DNA from: Gammaproteobacteria bacterium
Lineage (GTDB): Bacteria; Pseudomonadota; Gammaproteobacteria; JACKNK01
Length of the DNA: 64,000 nt
Direction of reading: 5' to 3'
NCBI GenBank assembly: GCA_024234955.1
Contig: JACKNK010000006.1
Location: forward strand, 212,616-276,615
Positions 62,051 through 64,000 of the stretch are shown in pieces (position 1 is the stretch's first letter; the number at the start of each line of letters is the position of its first letter). The notes beneath the pieces were generated by a model. The model was not told the DNA's origin and made no database searches. It saw only the letters and a program-made list of their open reading frames with translations. Position numbers and translations under genes: made by a program.

Positions 62051-63400
62051 CTATTTGCCAATACAGAAACTGGAAAAGATTCGGCCCAACAAATCATCGC
62101 TGGTGAACCGACCGGTGATCTCCGCCAGCGCATTTTGAGCCAAGCGAAGATCTTCCGCGACCAGTTCGCCTGCCCTGCAGTGTGCCAACTGATGTCTCGC
62201 ATCGTGCAAATGTCCCTTGGCGCGTTGCAGGGCATCAAGATGACGGCGCCGGGCGCTGAAGCCCCCACGTTCCAAGGGCTGAAAACCGATCGCGCGTTTC
62301 AAGTGGGCACGGAGACGATCCATGCCAATTCCCGCCTTTACCGACACCCATAATTGGGCTCGCTCATCGTCCTGATCGGGCGGCGCTGCCTGCTCGAGCA
62401 GATCGATCTTGTTGTGCAGCAACGTGACCGGGAGGTTGGGTGGTATCCGGGCGAGAAGTTCATGGTCCTCCTCATGCATCGGTTCGCGCGCGTCCATCAC
62501 CAGCAGCAGACGGTCGGCACGACCGACTTCACGCCACGCCCTTCGGATCCCTTCAAGCTCGATCGCGTCGTCGGTCGCTCGAATGCCGGCGGTATCGATG
62601 ACATGAATCGGCAAACCATCGATCTCGATGCGTTCCCGCAATACGTCCCGGGTCGTTCCCGGGGCATCGGTCACGATTGCGGCATCGGTACCCGCGAGCG
62701 CATTGAGCAGGCTTGACTTGCCCGCATTCGGTCGCCCGGCGATTACGAGATTCATGCCGTCTCTCAGCAGTGCGCCCTGATGTGCGCCAGCGAGCGTGTC
62801 CGTCAAACGCGCATCGATGCCATCCATGCGCGAGAGGATTCCCTGATCGGCAAGAAAATCGACCTCCTCCTCCGGGAAGTCTATGGCAGCTTCGACGTAG
62901 ATGCGGAGTTCGATCAAGGCTTCCACGAGCGCATTCACGTGCATGGAAAACGCACCATGTAGGGAATTCAAGGCGGCGCGGGCGGCGGATTTGGACGCGC
63001 TGTCTATCAGGTCTGCGACGGCTTCAGCCTGCGCAAGATCGAGCTTGTCATTCAGAAAGGCACGTTCAGAAAACTCGCCCGGGCGCGCGGGACGGATGCC
63101 GAGGGTGCCCAATGTTGCCATGAGCATATCGAGCACAACGGGGCCGCCGTGGCCCTGAAACTCAATAACGTCTTCACCGGTGAAGGAGTTTGGCGCCGGG
63201 AAAAAGAGAGCGATCCCATCGTCGATCGCGGTGCCCTCGGCGTCGCGGAAGGCCCGATATGTGGCGATCCGGGGGCGCGGATGAACGCCGATGATTGTCT
63301 TCGCCGCCTGCAGCGCCAATGGACCTGAGACCCGTACGATGCCAACACCACCACGGCCTGGCGGTGTCGCCACCGCCGCGATGGTGTCAGTAACAGCCAT
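62051..63400 (-). CDS. mnmE: tRNA modification GTPase MnmE
   Basis: The 449-residue protein has an N-terminal folate-binding domain (DTIAAVATPPGRGGVGIVRVSG). A helical domain carries the G-domain (GRPNAGKSSLLNALAG, DTAGIRATDD, LLHNKIDLLEQ). The C-terminus ends in the invariant CIGK, the Cys-containing motif of the family. It works with MnmG. It starts 18 bp after the yidC stop. Confidence 0.98.
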   Translation of the reverse strand: MAVTDTIAAVATPPGRGGVGIVRVSGPLALQAAKTIIGVHPRPRIATYRAFRDAEGTAIDDGIALFFPAPNSFTGEDVIEFQGHGGPVVLDMLMATLGTLGIRPARPGEFSERAFLNDKLDLAQAEAVADLIDSASKSAARAALNSLHGAFSMHVNALVEALIELRIYVEAAIDFPEEEVDFLADQGILSRMDGIDARLTDTLAGAHQGALLRDGMNLVIAGRPNAGKSSLLNALAGTDAAIVTDAPGTTRDVLRERIEIDGLPIHVIDTAGIRATDDAIELEGIRRAWREVGRADRLLLVMDAREPMHEEDHELLARIPPNLPVTLLHNKIDLLEQAAPPDQDDERAQLWVSVKAGIGMDRLRAHLKRAIGFQPLERGGFSARRRHLDALQRAKGHLHDARHQLAHCRAGELVAEDLRLAQNALAEITGRFTSDDLLGRIFSSFCIGK

Positions 63401-63418
63401 GTCGATGATCGATCGAGC

Positions 63419-64000
63419 TCAAACCTTCTCGCCGGCTTCGATCTTTCGGGTGATGTGCCACTGCTGGGCGATGGAAAGGATGTTGTTGACCACCCAATAC
63501 AGCACCAGACCGGCCGGAAAGAACGCGAAGAACACACCGAACACGAAGGGCAGCGCCATCATGATCTTGGCCTGCATCGGATCCATCGGGGCTGGATTCA
63601 GCTTCTGCTGGATCAGCATCGAAACACCCATGATCACCGGCAACACGAAATACGGGTCCTGGGTAGACAGGTCGTTGATCCACAGGAAGAACGGGGCTTG
63701 ACGCAGTTCAACACTCTCAAGCAAGGCCCAATACAGGGCAATAAACACCGGTATCTGCACCAACATCGGGAGACAACCACCCAGCGGGTTGATCTTCTCT
63801 TTGCGGTACATCTCCATCATCGCCTGATTCAATTTTTGCTTGTCGTCGCCAAACTTCTCTTTCAAGGCCTGCAGGCGTGGCGTCAGCTTGCGCATATTGG
63901 CCATGGACTTGTAACTGGCTTCGGACAACTTGTAGAAAGCAAGCTTGATGAGGATGGTAAGGACGATGATCGCAACACCCCAGTTGCCGAAGAACCCGTG
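63419..64000 (-). CDS. yidC: Membrane protein insertase YidC (C-terminal part; 5' end beyond window)
   Basis: The frame is open to the right edge, so only the last 193 codons are present. HGFFGNWGVAIIVLTILIKLAF, the cytoplasmic loop MANMRKLTPRLQALKEKFGDDKQKLNQAMMEMYRKEKINPLGGCLPMLVQIPVFIALY and the final helices match the conserved YidC core (60KD_IMP domain). It inserts Fo c, among other proteins, into the inner membrane. In this order, rnpA, rpmH and dnaA normally follow beyond the edge. Confidence 0.97.
   Translation of the reverse strand, partial: HGFFGNWGVAIIVLTILIKLAFYKLSEASYKSMANMRKLTPRLQALKEKFGDDKQKLNQAMMEMYRKEKINPLGGCLPMLVQIPVFIALYWALLESVELRQAPFFLWINDLSTQDPYFVLPVIMGVSMLIQQKLNPAPMDPMQAKIMMALPFVFGVFFAFFPAGLVLYWVVNNILSIAQQWHITRKIEAGEKV

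Overview
The window is a gene-dense, GC-rich chromosomal segment of a gammaproteobacterium. The evidence is the ponA / pilMNOPQ-aroK locus, the order mnmE-mnmG-rsmG-parA-parB-atpIBEFHAGDC-glmU-glmS, DUF2782 beside polA, and ttcA, rsmE, cpdA and sirB1 homologues. Multihaem c-type cytochromes, a TauE/SafE permease and a rhodanese make a respiratory, possibly sulfur-oxidising, Chromatiales-like lineage plausible; that placement is inference. The right end (yidC to atp) is the class of genes usually found near the replication origin, but no dnaA, rpmH, parS or oriC was recognised here.

Layout. 1-12.9 kb: membrane and envelope accessory genes (an FAD oxidoreductase with a flippase-like protein, a dihaem cytochrome c, SemiSWEET, DUF2939, two PEP-CTERM-type exported proteins, M61 peptidase, HopJ-like protein, NfeD/SPFH pair, ttcA, rhodanese pair). 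13-20 kb: ispB, tRNA-Pro(CGG), cpdA, sirB1-like, an NnrU-like membrane protein, a small protein with a membrane-segment-containing SbcC/YhaN-like ATPase, and rsmE. 20-29.3 kb: two divergent gene sets that look like a cyclic-nucleotide signalling locus. Leftward: GNAT-cNMP fusion, SAM methyltransferase, stand-alone cNMP protein, DUF2452. Rightward: TPR/beta-barrel protein, CHASE2 adenylate cyclase, FecR protein with a duplicated C-terminal module. 29.3-34.7 kb: DUF2782, polA, a 49-residue membrane peptide, a pentahaem cytochrome, a DUF2892-like remnant, TauE. 34.7-43.9 kb: aroK-pilQPONM reading left, ponA reading right, one conserved hypothetical. 43.9-50.7 kb, all leftward: gltA, maeB-like malic enzyme, glmS, glmU, slyD. 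50.7-64 kb, all leftward: complete F1Fo ATP synthase operon, parB/parA, rsmG, mnmG, mnmE and the 3' part of yidC.

How the genes work together. Housekeeping modules are intact: tRNA wobble modification, chromosome partition, ATP synthesis, UDP-GlcNAc synthesis feeding PBP1a, and type IV pilus assembly/secretin. The most unusual part is 20-29 kb. There a membrane CHASE2 adenylate cyclase is made next to two proteins with cyclic-nucleotide pockets, one fused to an N-acyltransferase. A cAMP phosphodiesterase (cpdA) lies 9 kb away. The FecR protein carries two barrel-like C-terminal modules and follows a TPR/outer-membrane-barrel gene, which suggests an envelope sensor or exported surface protein. 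The functional link is inference. No IS element, prophage, CRISPR array or rRNA was recognised.
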